Positions 1 through 6,829 of a stretch of 8,203 nucleotides of DNA are shown here, in pieces. Origin of the DNA: an uncultured Phycisphaerales bacterium (GTDB taxonomy: Bacteria > Planctomycetota > Phycisphaerae > UBA1845 > CAIVHJ01); NCBI GenBank assembly GCA_903905665.1, contig CAIVHJ010000079.1, forward strand, positions 1 through 8,203, written 5' to 3'. Position 1 is the stretch's first letter, and every line of letters starts with the position of its first letter. The position numbers and the translations under genes are program-made. The notes beneath the pieces are model-generated. The model had not been told where the DNA came from. It ran no database searches and was given only the letters and a program-made list of their open reading frames with translations.

Positions 1-2285
1 ATTTCGATCACAAAGGACTCCAGTCGGAAACCATTAACGGAGAGGTGGTTGCCACAACGACGGGAGGACTTTATTTTTCATACGGAGTGCCGGGGGAAGC
101 CGGATTTGTTGAGATTCGGGCGCAGTCGGCGGTGTTGTTTTATCGACCACCGAATGCTGAACGACCTGAAACAGAGTCAGGCGACGAATCCGGTTCCAAC
201 AAAAACGATCCTTTGAATAACGTGATCGGGATTTATCTGGAAGACGACGTACTGATGACACGGGGGGAAGATCAAATCCGAGCCGATCGATTGTATTTCG
301 ATCTTGAAAATAATCGGGCGGTGATTCTCGATCCGGTGGTGCGTCTTGCGATTCCCAAACGAACGGTTCCGATCTATATCCGCGCGACTGAAGCCCGCCA
401 ATTGTCCAGTACAGAGTTTTCCGCCCAGGATGCCCGTGTTTCCACGAGTGAATTTTATACGCCGCATTATCACATCGGGGCCGGAAAAATTTATTTTGCA
501 GTAGATGAGGCCGCCAGTGAATTGGGCGGGGTTCGCGGGGCTCGATCGGGCGAATATGAGATGGTGAACACGACTTTCAATCTGGGTGGATTTCCGCTGC
601 TGTACTGGCCCTATGCGGTGGGGAATTTTTCGGAAGGGGAAACAGCGCTTCGCAGCGTGAACATCGGACACAGCAGTAAACTCGGAATGTCGGTGGAGAC
701 GACCTGGAATTTATTTACGCTTGCGGGAATGCAGAAGCCGCCGATGCTCAAGAGGGCGGATTTGAATCTGGATTATTACTCGAAGCGGGGGCCGGGAATC
801 GGCACGGAGGAGGAATATAAGACCGGTCATTCGTTCGGGTTGTTTCGGGGTTATTTCATCGACGACGGAGCGGAGCGGGACGAGATCGGGCCGTTTCACG
901 ATGATCGGATTCTTCATCCGGAGCGCGGTCGCGCGACGTGGCGGCACCGGGAGTATCTGCCGGAAGACTGGCAGTTGATTCTCGAAGGATCGTACATCAG
1001 CGACAAGAATTTTCTGGAGCAATATTTTAAGCACGAATTCGAGACAGACAAGGATCAGGAGACTTATGTTCGCCTCAAGAAGCAACGCGACAACTGGGCG
1101 TTTGATTTGACGACGCAGGTACGGATACTGGACTGGCTGACGCAGACCGAGCGGTTCCCGGAGGCGACGTTTCGATTGATCGGTCAGCCGGTTGGCCCGT
1201 TAACCTGGTACAGTGAAAATCGGGCGGGGGTGGTTCGGTATCGTCCCGATGAACGGCGAATTTTCATCGAGGCGAAGAACAACTACTGGGACAACCGGGT
1301 TCGAAGCCATGACACGGTTCGCGGGGATACAAGGCAGGAAGCGGACTGGCCGTTCAATCTGGGGCCGTTCAAGTTGGTTCCGTTCACCGTGGGAAGAGGA
1401 ACGTATTGGGACGATTCGCCTCACGAGGGAAGTCAGGATCGAGTGTTCGGCATGGGAGGAGTGCGCGGAAGCACGACGTTGAGCCGGGTATGCCCGGACG
1501 TTCAATCGCAATTATTCGATCTCAACGGCATGCGGCATATCGTGAAGGTGGATTTCACGGGCTGGGTTTCGGGGGACAACGTCGATCACATGAGTTTGTT
1601 TCCGTTCGATCGGGACGTGGAAGAGATCGAGGATTTTTCGGGGGGTTCAATCGGGATTCGCCAGCGGTGGCAGACGCATCGGGGCGGGTCGGAACATCAG
1701 CGGATCGTGGACTGGATCACGTGGGACGTGGAGGGTGGATTTTTCTCGCATGTTCCCGGTGACGATAAGACCAACGGATACGTTTCACCGACGCGGCCGG
1801 AGGAGAGCATATCGTCCAATCATATCCGCAGTAATGCGATCTGGCGGCTGGGAGATACGACGTCCTTGCTGGGCGACATGAATTACGATACGGATCGCAG
1901 CCGGCTGGACATCGCAAATTTGTCGTTGGCGGTGGAGCGTACGCCTCGGTTTTCGTATTTTGTGGGTTGGCGTCGGATCAAGGAAATCAATTCCAATCTG
2001 GTGGGAGGCGGGTTGAATTACCGGCTGACGGAAAAACACTCGATAGCGGTTCAGGAGTATTCGGACATCGAACGAGGGAAAACGGAGATGTTCGACGTGA
2101 CGTATATTCGCAAGTTTCCGAGGTGGTATGTGGCGTTGACATTCGGACTGGACAAGATCGAGGACAACACCAGCGTGTCGATTTCGATGTGGCCCGAGGG
2201 TTTTCCGGAGGCTTCGATCGGTCCGCGTCGCTATACTGGAATCGCCACTTCGACCGCCATTCAACCGGATGAGGCATCCCAATGA
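1..2285 (+). CDS. lptD: LptD-like outer-membrane LPS-assembly protein, 5'-truncated by window edge
   Basis: The reading frame is open from base 3 with no stop or credible start, so the N-terminus (signal peptide and first part of the periplasmic domain) lies outside the window; the GTG at 45 is only an internal codon. About 760 residues are visible. The first ~190 resemble the OstA/LptA-type beta-jellyroll: phrases such as 'GIYLEDDVLMTRGEDQIRAD' followed by 'RLYFDLENNRAVILD' are typical of that fold. The remainder is rich in short alternating hydrophobic and aromatic strands separated by polar loops (for example 'RTPRFSYFVGWRRI'), as expected of an LptD C-terminal beta-barrel. LptD family proteins insert lipopolysaccharide into the outer leaflet of the outer membrane. 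I see only one cysteine in the visible part (in 'SRVCPDVQ'), so the disulfide pattern of enterobacterial LptD is not evident. A short polar tail follows the last strand-like segment. The neighbour downstream is pheS, 66 bases away. The family call is fairly secure; that it transports true LPS is inferred. Confidence 0.8.
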   Translation, partial: FDHKGLQSETINGEVVATTTGGLYFSYGVPGEAGFVEIRAQSAVLFYRPPNAERPETESGDESGSNKNDPLNNVIGIYLEDDVLMTRGEDQIRADRLYFDLENNRAVILDPVVRLAIPKRTVPIYIRATEARQLSSTEFSAQDARVSTSEFYTPHYHIGAGKIYFAVDEAASELGGVRGARSGEYEMVNTTFNLGGFPLLYWPYAVGNFSEGETALRSVNIGHSSKLGMSVETTWNLFTLAGMQKPPMLKRADLNLDYYSKRGPGIGTEEEYKTGHSFGLFRGYFIDDGAERDEIGPFHDDRILHPERGRATWRHREYLPEDWQLILEGSYISDKNFLEQYFKHEFETDKDQETYVRLKKQRDNWAFDLTTQVRILDWLTQTERFPEATFRLIGQPVGPLTWYSENRAGVVRYRPDERRIFIEAKNNYWDNRVRSHDTVRGDTRQEADWPFNLGPFKLVPFTVGRGTYWDDSPHEGSQDRVFGMGGVRGSTTLSRVCPDVQSQLFDLNGMRHIVKVDFTGWVSGDNVDHMSLFPFDRDVEEIEDFSGGSIGIRQRWQTHRGGSEHQRIVDWITWDVEGGFFSHVPGDDKTNGYVSPTRPEESISSNHIRSNAIWRLGDTTSLLGDMNYDTDRSRLDIANLSLAVERTPRFSYFVGWRRIKEINSNLVGGGLNYRLTEKHSIAVQEYSDIERGKTEMFDVTYIRKFPRWYVALTFGLDKIEDNTSVSISMWPEGFPEASIGPRRYTGIATSTAIQPDEASQ

Positions 2286-2289
2286 TGCG

Positions 2290-2307
2290 ATTACCCCTTT
2301 CGGTAAT
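2290..2307 (+). other. Weak hairpin between lptD and pheS
   Basis: Arms ATTACC (2290-2295) and GGTAAT (2302-2307) enclose a six-base loop and are followed by a pyrimidine-rich run ending in TCTTT. It lies in the 66-base gap between the lptD stop and the pheS ATG. It could be a weak terminator or a chance structure; six base pairs with little G+C and no real T tract make it marginal. Confidence 0.2.
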
Positions 2308-2351
2308 TCCTCTTTCCATATTCTGGATTGGCACGTAGGATATTTCGAGTC

Positions 2352-3422
2352 ATGAACCTCGAAGAATTAAAAAGCGTCGTCGAACGAATCCGCGCCGAGA
2401 CTCAGACCCATCTGGGCCAGTTGTCGTCGCTTGAACGGGTTCAGGAATTGGAGGCCAGGATTCTGGGTCGCAAGGGACGGTTAACCGAACTATTGAGTAC
2501 CATCACAACATTCCCCAAAGAGCAGCGGGGACAGGTCGGACAGATGCTGAACGTCGCCAAGAACGAGTTGACAGAATGGATCGAAGACTGCCGCCAGCGT
2601 CTGCAGAAATCCGAGGCGATGATCGACCGGCAAAGCGCGGCAGGTATTGATCCGACGTTTCCAGGAATCGTTCGGGGGTTTGGGAGCATCCATCCGGTGA
2701 CGGCAGTGCAATGGAAAATCGAGGAAGTTTTCGAGCGGTTGGGATTCACGGTGGAAGCCGGTCCTGAGATGGAAAACGACTATTACAATTTTGAGACGCT
2801 CAACATACCGGCCTGGCATCCGGCGAGGGACATGCAGGACACGTTTTGGCTGGACAACGGTTTGCTGCTTCGGACGCACACTTCGCCGGTTCAGGTTCGG
2901 GCGATGGAGAAATACGGTCCCCCGTTGCGGTGCATCGTTCCGGGGCGATGTTTTCGCTATGAAACGATCGACGCGTCACATGAGAACACGTTTTTTCAAT
3001 GCGAAGGATTGATGATCGACAAAAACATCTCGATCGCCAATCTGATCGCCGTGATGAAGTTATTACTGCGCGAAGTGTTTCACCGCGACGTAATGATCCG
3101 TCTGCGTCCCGGATATTTTCCGTTTGTGGAACCGGGATTTGAGTTGGACATGCGGTGCATGATTTGCGGAGGAACGGGTTGTTCCACGTGCAAGCAAAGC
3201 GGGTGGGTGGAGATTCTGCCGTGCGGGATGGTGCATCCGAACGTGCTTCGGTTCGGCGGGATCGATCCCCATGAGTTTACCGGTTTCGCCTTTGGTCTGG
3301 GTCTGACCCGACTGGCGATGATGAAGTACGGGGTCCGAGACATTCGTTTGATGAATTCGGGCGATTTGCGCGGACTCGTCCATGCCGAGAGAATGTGCGG
3401 CAATATCATCGGGAAAAGTTAA
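2352..3422 (+). CDS. pheS: Phenylalanine--tRNA ligase alpha subunit
   Basis: This is the catalytic alpha subunit of phenylalanyl-tRNA synthetase, which with PheT joins phenylalanine to tRNA-Phe in the cytoplasm. At 356 residues it is near the usual 330-350. An N-terminal helical (coiled-coil) tRNA-binding arm covers about residues 1-95 and contains 'GRKGRLTELL'. The class II core follows: motif 1 around residues 114-145 ('HPVTAVQWKIEEVFERLGF'), the substrate-pocket sequence 'RTHTSPVQ' (174-181), motif 2 'FRYETIDASHENTFF' (201-215) and motif 3 'GFAFGLGLTRLAMMKYG' (311-327). Between motifs 2 and 3 lies a four-cysteine zinc-ribbon-like insertion (C269, C272, C277, C280), seen in a subset of bacterial PheS, followed by the conserved 'CGMVHPNVLR'. 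The ATG at 2352 was chosen over an upstream in-frame TTG at 2328 because AGGA (2337-2340) sits 11 bases before it and homologues start near here. The C-terminus runs about 18 residues past the usual end. It is separated from pheT by an unusual 254-base gap. Confidence 0.97.
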   Translation: MNLEELKSVVERIRAETQTHLGQLSSLERVQELEARILGRKGRLTELLSTITTFPKEQRGQVGQMLNVAKNELTEWIEDCRQRLQKSEAMIDRQSAAGIDPTFPGIVRGFGSIHPVTAVQWKIEEVFERLGFTVEAGPEMENDYYNFETLNIPAWHPARDMQDTFWLDNGLLLRTHTSPVQVRAMEKYGPPLRCIVPGRCFRYETIDASHENTFFQCEGLMIDKNISIANLIAVMKLLLREVFHRDVMIRLRPGYFPFVEPGFELDMRCMICGGTGCSTCKQSGWVEILPCGMVHPNVLRFGGIDPHEFTGFAFGLGLTRLAMMKYGVRDIRLMNSGDLRGLVHAERMCGNIIGKS

Positions 3423-3468
3423 GAATTGCGAATTAGGAATTACGAATTGAATAAAGAGAATTATGAAT
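3423..3468 (+). repeat. Degenerate 7-bp tandem repeat (consensus GAATTAN)
   Basis: Immediately after the pheS stop, units of the form GAATT-N-N begin at 3423, 3430, 3437 and 3444, a diverged unit sits at 3451, and the series resumes in phase at 3458 and 3465. The tract is A+T-rich, unlike its surroundings. From memory, GAATTAC-type heptamer tracts like this often flank small four-helix-bundle protein genes in environmental bacterial genomes, which fits the coding remnant directly downstream. Confidence 0.75.
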
Positions 3469-3530
3469 GGAGATGCTGCCGGACAGGAAACCGATCGACA
3501 TCTATGAAAGGACGTTTCAGTTCGCGCTTC

Positions 3531-3566
3531 ATGATTCGTGGTTTATCAATCTTCAATCTGAAATTC
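3531..3566 (-). repeat. Degenerate inverted counterpart of the heptamer tract
   Basis: On the far side of the coding remnant, units resembling the reverse complement of GAATTAN (NTAATTC) appear at 7-base spacing: ATGATTC at 3531, a poor unit at 3538, ATCAATC at 3545, TTCAATC at 3552, then AAATTC ending at 3566. With the tract at 3423-3468 this looks like a decayed pair of terminal inverted repeats around a deleted insert. The match is imperfect and was judged by eye. Confidence 0.35.
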
Positions 3567-3602
3567 ACGTATACCCTGCCGAGGTGGAGGAAGAAAAACA
3601 AT

Positions 3603-3620
3603 CCCCTGCTTGCGCAGGGG
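3603..3620. other. Perfect 7-bp G+C-rich hairpin upstream of pheT
   Basis: CCCCTGC (3603-3609), loop TTGC, and GCAGGGG (3614-3620) form a perfect stem with a four-base loop, extendable by a T-G wobble pair. On the plus strand it is not followed by T residues, so it should not terminate pheS-to-pheT transcription. Read on the minus strand it is followed by ATTGTTTTTCTT, terminator-like, but no minus-strand gene lies just upstream. It may be a dispersed repeat, an mRNA-stability element, or a control structure in the pheT leader. Confidence 0.55.
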
Positions 3621-3664
3621 GCTCTGATGGATGAAGTCGTGATTTCGTCATGGGATAGATTGTC

Positions 3665-3668
3665 GGAG
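3665..3668 (+). promoter_or_regulatory. Shine-Dalgarno site fixing the GTG start of pheT
   Basis: GGAG at 3665-3668 lies 8 bases before GTG 3677. It supports the GTG as start; the resulting N-terminus 'MYVSLNWLRDFVD' matches the standard PheT opening, and no in-frame ATG lies nearby. Confidence 0.7.
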
Positions 3669-3676
3669 AGCGTGTT

Positions 3677-5788
3677 GTGTATGTTTCGTTGAACTGGCTT
3701 CGGGATTTTGTGGATGTTCCTGCGGACGTGGAGCCTCGGGCGCTGGCGGAACGATTCACGCTCACCACGGCGGAAGTCGAGGACGTATTCGCCGTTCATC
3801 CGGGGGATCGGACACCTGCGGAAACGGCAGCAGTTGAGGAAGACTGGATTATCGAGATCGACAACAAGTCGATCACGCATCGTCCGGACTTGTGGGGCCA
3901 TTACGGGATTGCTCGAGAACTCGCCGCCATGCTCGATCGGCCGCTTTTGCCGATGGCGGTGGCGGACGGGGAGCAGCTCGACGATGAAGGTCTTGCGGAG
4001 ATTCCGATCGAGATCGACGATGCCCGTGCCTGTCCGCGATACTCGGCACTGATGATCGAAGGGGTGCGTTCGATCCGTTCGCCGTCGTGGATGCAGTCTC
4101 GGCTGGCGAACGTCGGCATTCGACCGATCGACGCGTTGGTGGACCTGACGAATTACGTGATGGCGGAGCTGGGTCAGCCGATGCACGCCTTCGACGGAAC
4201 CAAAGTCCAAAAAATTGAAGTGGCGGTCAGCAAGGGCGGCGAGACGTTTGTGACACTCGACGGAATCAATCGAACGCTTCCGGCGGGAACGGTGATGATC
4301 CAATCGGGACGCAAGAACGTCGCCATCGCGGGGATCATGGGCGGTCGGCAGACGGAAGTGACGAATGAGACCCGGAGCATTTTGCTGGAAAGCGCAAATT
4401 TTGACGCGGCATCAATCCGGCGAGCGGCTACCGCCATGGGTCATCGCACCGAAGCCGGAACGCGATTTGAGAAATCACTCGACCCGGCATGGACGGTTCT
4501 GGGCCTTGCGCGGTTTGTGCATCTGGCGCGGTCGATATTCCCTGAAATGAAATTGACGCATCGGCTGAGCGATTGCTTTCCCAACCCACCGGAACCGCGA
4601 AAAATCAACATAGACCCGTCGTTTGTGCGATCGGTGCTGGGCCAAAACGTTTCTTTTTCCCGGATGAAGGACATCTTGGAGGCGATCGAGTTCAAGGTGG
4701 AAGATGCCGAAGATCACATCGAGGTCTTCGTACCGTCGTTCCGCGCGACCAAAGATATCGAAGGCGAAGCCGATATCATCGAGGAAATCGCGCGGTTTGT
4801 GGGTTACGATCGTTTTGAACCTGTTTTGCCACAGGCGACTGTTCGACATTTCGAGCCGAACCCGATTCATCGACTGGAAAAACGTACCTTGCAGGTTCTG
4901 TGTGGTGCGGCAGGCTATCACGAGATACAGGATTACATTTGGTATCCTGAGAACTGGTTGAAGACGCTGGACTATGAACCCGGGCCGAGCATCTGTGTTC
5001 GCAATCCGGCGGCGACGGGGCTGGAGCGTCTTCGCAAGAGCGTCATTCCGAGTTTGTTGCAGGCGGCGGAGTTGAATCGACGAACGTATCCCGATTTGAA
5101 ACTTCTGACGATCGGAACGGTTTTTCCAAACACCGTGGCTGTCCAGGACCCGCTTCAAATTCAGGAGCGACATCTGGGATTGTTGTCCATGGTTCGCCGC
5201 AAAAAGGCCGACGAGGAATTGTGGAGTGAGACGAAGAGCGCGCTCAGTCGATGGGCGAGAGAGTTGTTCGACGTCGAACTGCAATTCACGGTCGCTGAAC
5301 CGATCGGAGTACCCTGGGAAAGTTCACAAATCGCAGCGGAACTGGTGATCAACGATCGAAGAAACGGACGCATGAGTTCAGTTCCGATGGAATTGCGCCG
5401 GAGGGTCAATGAACATTTCACGGCGTGGTCGGTGGTGACGGCTGAAGTGAATCTTTCGATGGTGGAAGACCTGCGCACCCCGGAACGCAAATTGCAGGCC
5501 ATCCCGGAATTTCCAGTCGTCGAGCTGGATTTTTCGGTTCTTGTCAGTGCCGCCGGGCGGTTTGAAACTTTGCGGAAACAGATCGGAACGTTTGGCCACC
5601 CCCTGCTCAGGAGGCTCACGCTGGAGGATGTGTATTCGGGCAAGAATCTTCCTGACGGGCAACGGAGTCTTTTGCTCCGCGCCCAGATCGGTCATCCCGA
5701 ACGAACGCTGGGCGACGAGGATATCAAGAATTTTTCTGATTCGTTCGGTCAATTCCTCCACGACCTTGGACTGGAGTTGCGCCGTTGA
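3677..5788 (+). CDS. pheT: Phenylalanine--tRNA ligase beta subunit lacking the N-terminal tRNA-binding (EMAP/OB) domain
   Basis: This is the beta subunit of phenylalanyl-tRNA synthetase; it contributes tRNA recognition, editing of mischarged tyrosine and assembly of the heterotetramer. It has 703 residues, against about 795 in E. coli. The N-terminal segment 'MYVSLNWLRDFVD' runs to about residue 37, then a ~20-residue linker leads straight into 'IDNKSITHRPDLWGHYGIAR' (61-80). In typical bacterial PheT an EMAP-like OB-fold tRNA-binding domain of roughly 110 residues sits at that junction; it is absent. The B3/B4 (editing) region covers about 105-275, with 'NVGIRPIDALVDLTNYVM' (145-162), 'GQPMHAFD' (166-173) and 'GIMGGRQTEV' (219-228). 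B5 spans about 308-385, the catalytic-like core about 390-600, and the FDX-ACB domain 608-702 (starting 'IPEFPVVELDFSVLV', ending 'DLGLELRR'). The frame is intact, so this looks like a natural architecture, as in archaeal and, from memory, planctomycete PheT. It is followed closely by the lipoprotein gene. Confidence 0.96.
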   Translation: MYVSLNWLRDFVDVPADVEPRALAERFTLTTAEVEDVFAVHPGDRTPAETAAVEEDWIIEIDNKSITHRPDLWGHYGIARELAAMLDRPLLPMAVADGEQLDDEGLAEIPIEIDDARACPRYSALMIEGVRSIRSPSWMQSRLANVGIRPIDALVDLTNYVMAELGQPMHAFDGTKVQKIEVAVSKGGETFVTLDGINRTLPAGTVMIQSGRKNVAIAGIMGGRQTEVTNETRSILLESANFDAASIRRAATAMGHRTEAGTRFEKSLDPAWTVLGLARFVHLARSIFPEMKLTHRLSDCFPNPPEPRKINIDPSFVRSVLGQNVSFSRMKDILEAIEFKVEDAEDHIEVFVPSFRATKDIEGEADIIEEIARFVGYDRFEPVLPQATVRHFEPNPIHRLEKRTLQVLCGAAGYHEIQDYIWYPENWLKTLDYEPGPSICVRNPAATGLERLRKSVIPSLLQAAELNRRTYPDLKLLTIGTVFPNTVAVQDPLQIQERHLGLLSMVRRKKADEELWSETKSALSRWARELFDVELQFTVAEPIGVPWESSQIAAELVINDRRNGRMSSVPMELRRRVNEHFTAWSVVTAEVNLSMVEDLRTPERKLQAIPEFPVVELDFSVLVSAAGRFETLRKQIGTFGHPLLRRLTLEDVYSGKNLPDGQRSLLLRAQIGHPERTLGDEDIKNFSDSFGQFLHDLGLELRR

Positions 5789-5792
5789 AGGA
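5787..5792 (+). promoter_or_regulatory. Ribosome-binding site overlapping the pheT stop codon
   Basis: GAAGGA at 5787-5792 overlaps the pheT TGA (5786-5788) and sits 7 bases before ATG 5800. It selects ATG 5800 over the in-frame TTG 5785 and suggests that the lipoprotein is translated by ribosomes finishing pheT (translational coupling). Confidence 0.7.
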
Positions 5793-5799
5793 TCACGCG

Positions 5800-6786
5800 A
5801 TGACGACCCGAACATTCACCACGTTCTGCTTGGCCACAGGGTTGATGCTGGTGGGATGTCAAAAGCCGGCGGGTGAAATCCTGACGGTCACCGAGCCATT
5901 GCTGGAACATCCGTACACCGTTTACAAACCCACGAGTTACTCGTCGCAGCGAAACCGACCGGTTTTGGTGTTGTGTCCCGGCGGATGGGAAAGTGCACGA
6001 AGCGTCGTAATGGACTGGGCGAAACTGGCTGAAGACAACGGTCTGCTGCTGGTTTCGCTCAAATTGCAATCGACCACCCCTTTCACTCCATCTTCAGGTA
6101 CACAGTTGCCGCGACAAATCCAGGACGAGGAACAGATATTGGCAGCTCTGCGGCATTTGCGAGCCACGTACGCCGTGGATGAGCACCGCATATTTATTGT
6201 GGGTCGTGAATCCGGCGCGCGGGCTGCGATGTTTGCCGGGTTGCGGAACCCGGACGTTTTTCGCGCCGTGGCGCTGCTTCAGCCACGTTTCGACGCTGCC
6301 GACGTGGTCGCTACGCAGGAACTGCTGGACCCCTATCAACAGATGCTGGTCGTCATCGGGATGGGAGATTTGGCGCGGGATCAGTCCGAGGAATGTCTGA
6401 AGTGGTGCACGAGTCGAAAAATCACCGCGCAGCAACTCGTCACCGCCGCGAGCAAAGAGAAGCAGCCCGGATTTGTGTGGCAGTTTTTTGAACGAACAGT
6501 GCTGAAACATCCTTGGATACGAATCAAGGCCTACACGCTGAACACGCCGCTGCGTGTTCGGTTTGAGGCGTTGACGTCGTTCGACGAGGTTTACAAATAT
6601 GAATGGGATTTCGGGGACGGGAAAACCGACAAAGTCGCCGAGCCGGAACACGTTTATTCACAGGCGGGAACGTACGACGTGACGCTCAAAATCCATTCCA
6701 AAGCCAAACAATCCTATACGAGGCGAATTCAGGTAAACGTCGTCGCCACACCCACCTCGGCGTCGGAATCACAACCTTCCAAATGA
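5800..6786 (+). CDS. Lipoprotein with degenerate alpha/beta-hydrolase domain and C-terminal PKD domain
   Basis: A 328-residue predicted lipoprotein: Arg4, a hydrophobic stretch and a lipobox 'LVGC' with Cys20 as the lipidation site, so it is probably anchored in the envelope. Residues ~36-240 resemble the esterase / PHB-depolymerase-like alpha/beta-hydrolase fold: 'HPYTVYKPTSY' (37-47), 'PVLVLCPGGW' (54-63, oxyanion-loop position), and the nucleophile-elbow position 'IFIVGRESGARAAMFAG' (131-147). The usual G-x-S-x-G is replaced by G-R-E-S-G, putting Glu137 where the nucleophile serine belongs. The region where such esterases carry the catalytic His ('GHxW...FF') reads 'GFVWQFF' (224-230) with no His. 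A PKD domain covers about 243-314, with 'YEWDFGDG' (267-274) and 'HVYSQAGTYDVTL' (284-296). It is therefore likely a non-enzymatic binding or structural protein, though Ser138 with a shifted geometry cannot be excluded. The gap to pheT is 11 bases; a functional link to tRNA charging is not evident. Substrate and role are unknown. Confidence 0.8.
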   Translation: MTTRTFTTFCLATGLMLVGCQKPAGEILTVTEPLLEHPYTVYKPTSYSSQRNRPVLVLCPGGWESARSVVMDWAKLAEDNGLLLVSLKLQSTTPFTPSSGTQLPRQIQDEEQILAALRHLRATYAVDEHRIFIVGRESGARAAMFAGLRNPDVFRAVALLQPRFDAADVVATQELLDPYQQMLVVIGMGDLARDQSEECLKWCTSRKITAQQLVTAASKEKQPGFVWQFFERTVLKHPWIRIKAYTLNTPLRVRFEALTSFDEVYKYEWDFGDGKTDKVAEPEHVYSQAGTYDVTLKIHSKAKQSYTRRIQVNVVATPTSASESQPSK

Positions 6787-6829
6787 TGAATGCGGAGTTC
6801 ATCCCATCCATAGATCAACTTTGAAATTT

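Larger units (their letters stand above)
3467..3634 (+). pseudogene. Remnant of four-helix-bundle (23S rRNA intervening-sequence type) protein gene
   Basis: An ATG at 3467, overlapping the last heptamer unit, opens a 55-codon frame ending with TGA at 3632-3634. The first ~21 residues contain 'RKPIDIYERTFQFAL', which closely matches how I remember the N-terminus of the four helix bundle protein family (TIGR02436; S23/IVP type, about 115-130 residues). After codon 21 (about 3529) the similarity stops abruptly and the frame runs into low-complexity sequence and the hairpin at 3603, so all four helices are essentially lost. The family was first noted within intervening sequences of 23S rRNA genes; its function is not established. 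This is most likely an internally deleted copy of a small element. No function is expected. The match rests on a short stretch, so confidence is moderate. Confidence 0.55.

Noticed and set aside
45..47. GTG as the start of the lptD gene
   Set aside because: The frame is open to the window edge, and the sequence there is already mid-domain with no signal peptide, so the true start lies upstream.
2328..2351. Upstream TTG start for pheS, adding eight residues
   Set aside because: No Shine-Dalgarno at a sensible distance; ATG 2352 has AGGA upstream and gives the family-like N-terminus.
2286..2351. T-box riboswitch or Phe-attenuator ahead of pheS
   Set aside because: The 66-base gap is too short for a T-box, and no leader peptide rich in Phe codons is visible. 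Only a weak 6-bp hairpin is present.
3423..3468. CRISPR-like repeats
   Set aside because: The units are 7-bp direct tandem repeats with no spacers and no cas genes nearby.
3426..3692. 88-codon plus-strand frame in the pheS-pheT gap
   Set aside because: Its first residues are just the translated heptamer repeat and it runs into the pheT start. The IVP-like similarity lies in a different frame (3467-3634).
3461..4303. 280-codon minus-strand open frame across the pheT start
   Set aside because: It lies opposite pheT and the repeat remnant, its translation has no recognisable family features, and pheT is unambiguous. It is a shadow frame favoured by the G+C codon bias.
4475..5284. 269-codon minus-strand open frame within pheT
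   Set aside because: Fully antisense to the well-conserved B5 and core regions of PheT, with no ribosome-binding site or recognisable motif.
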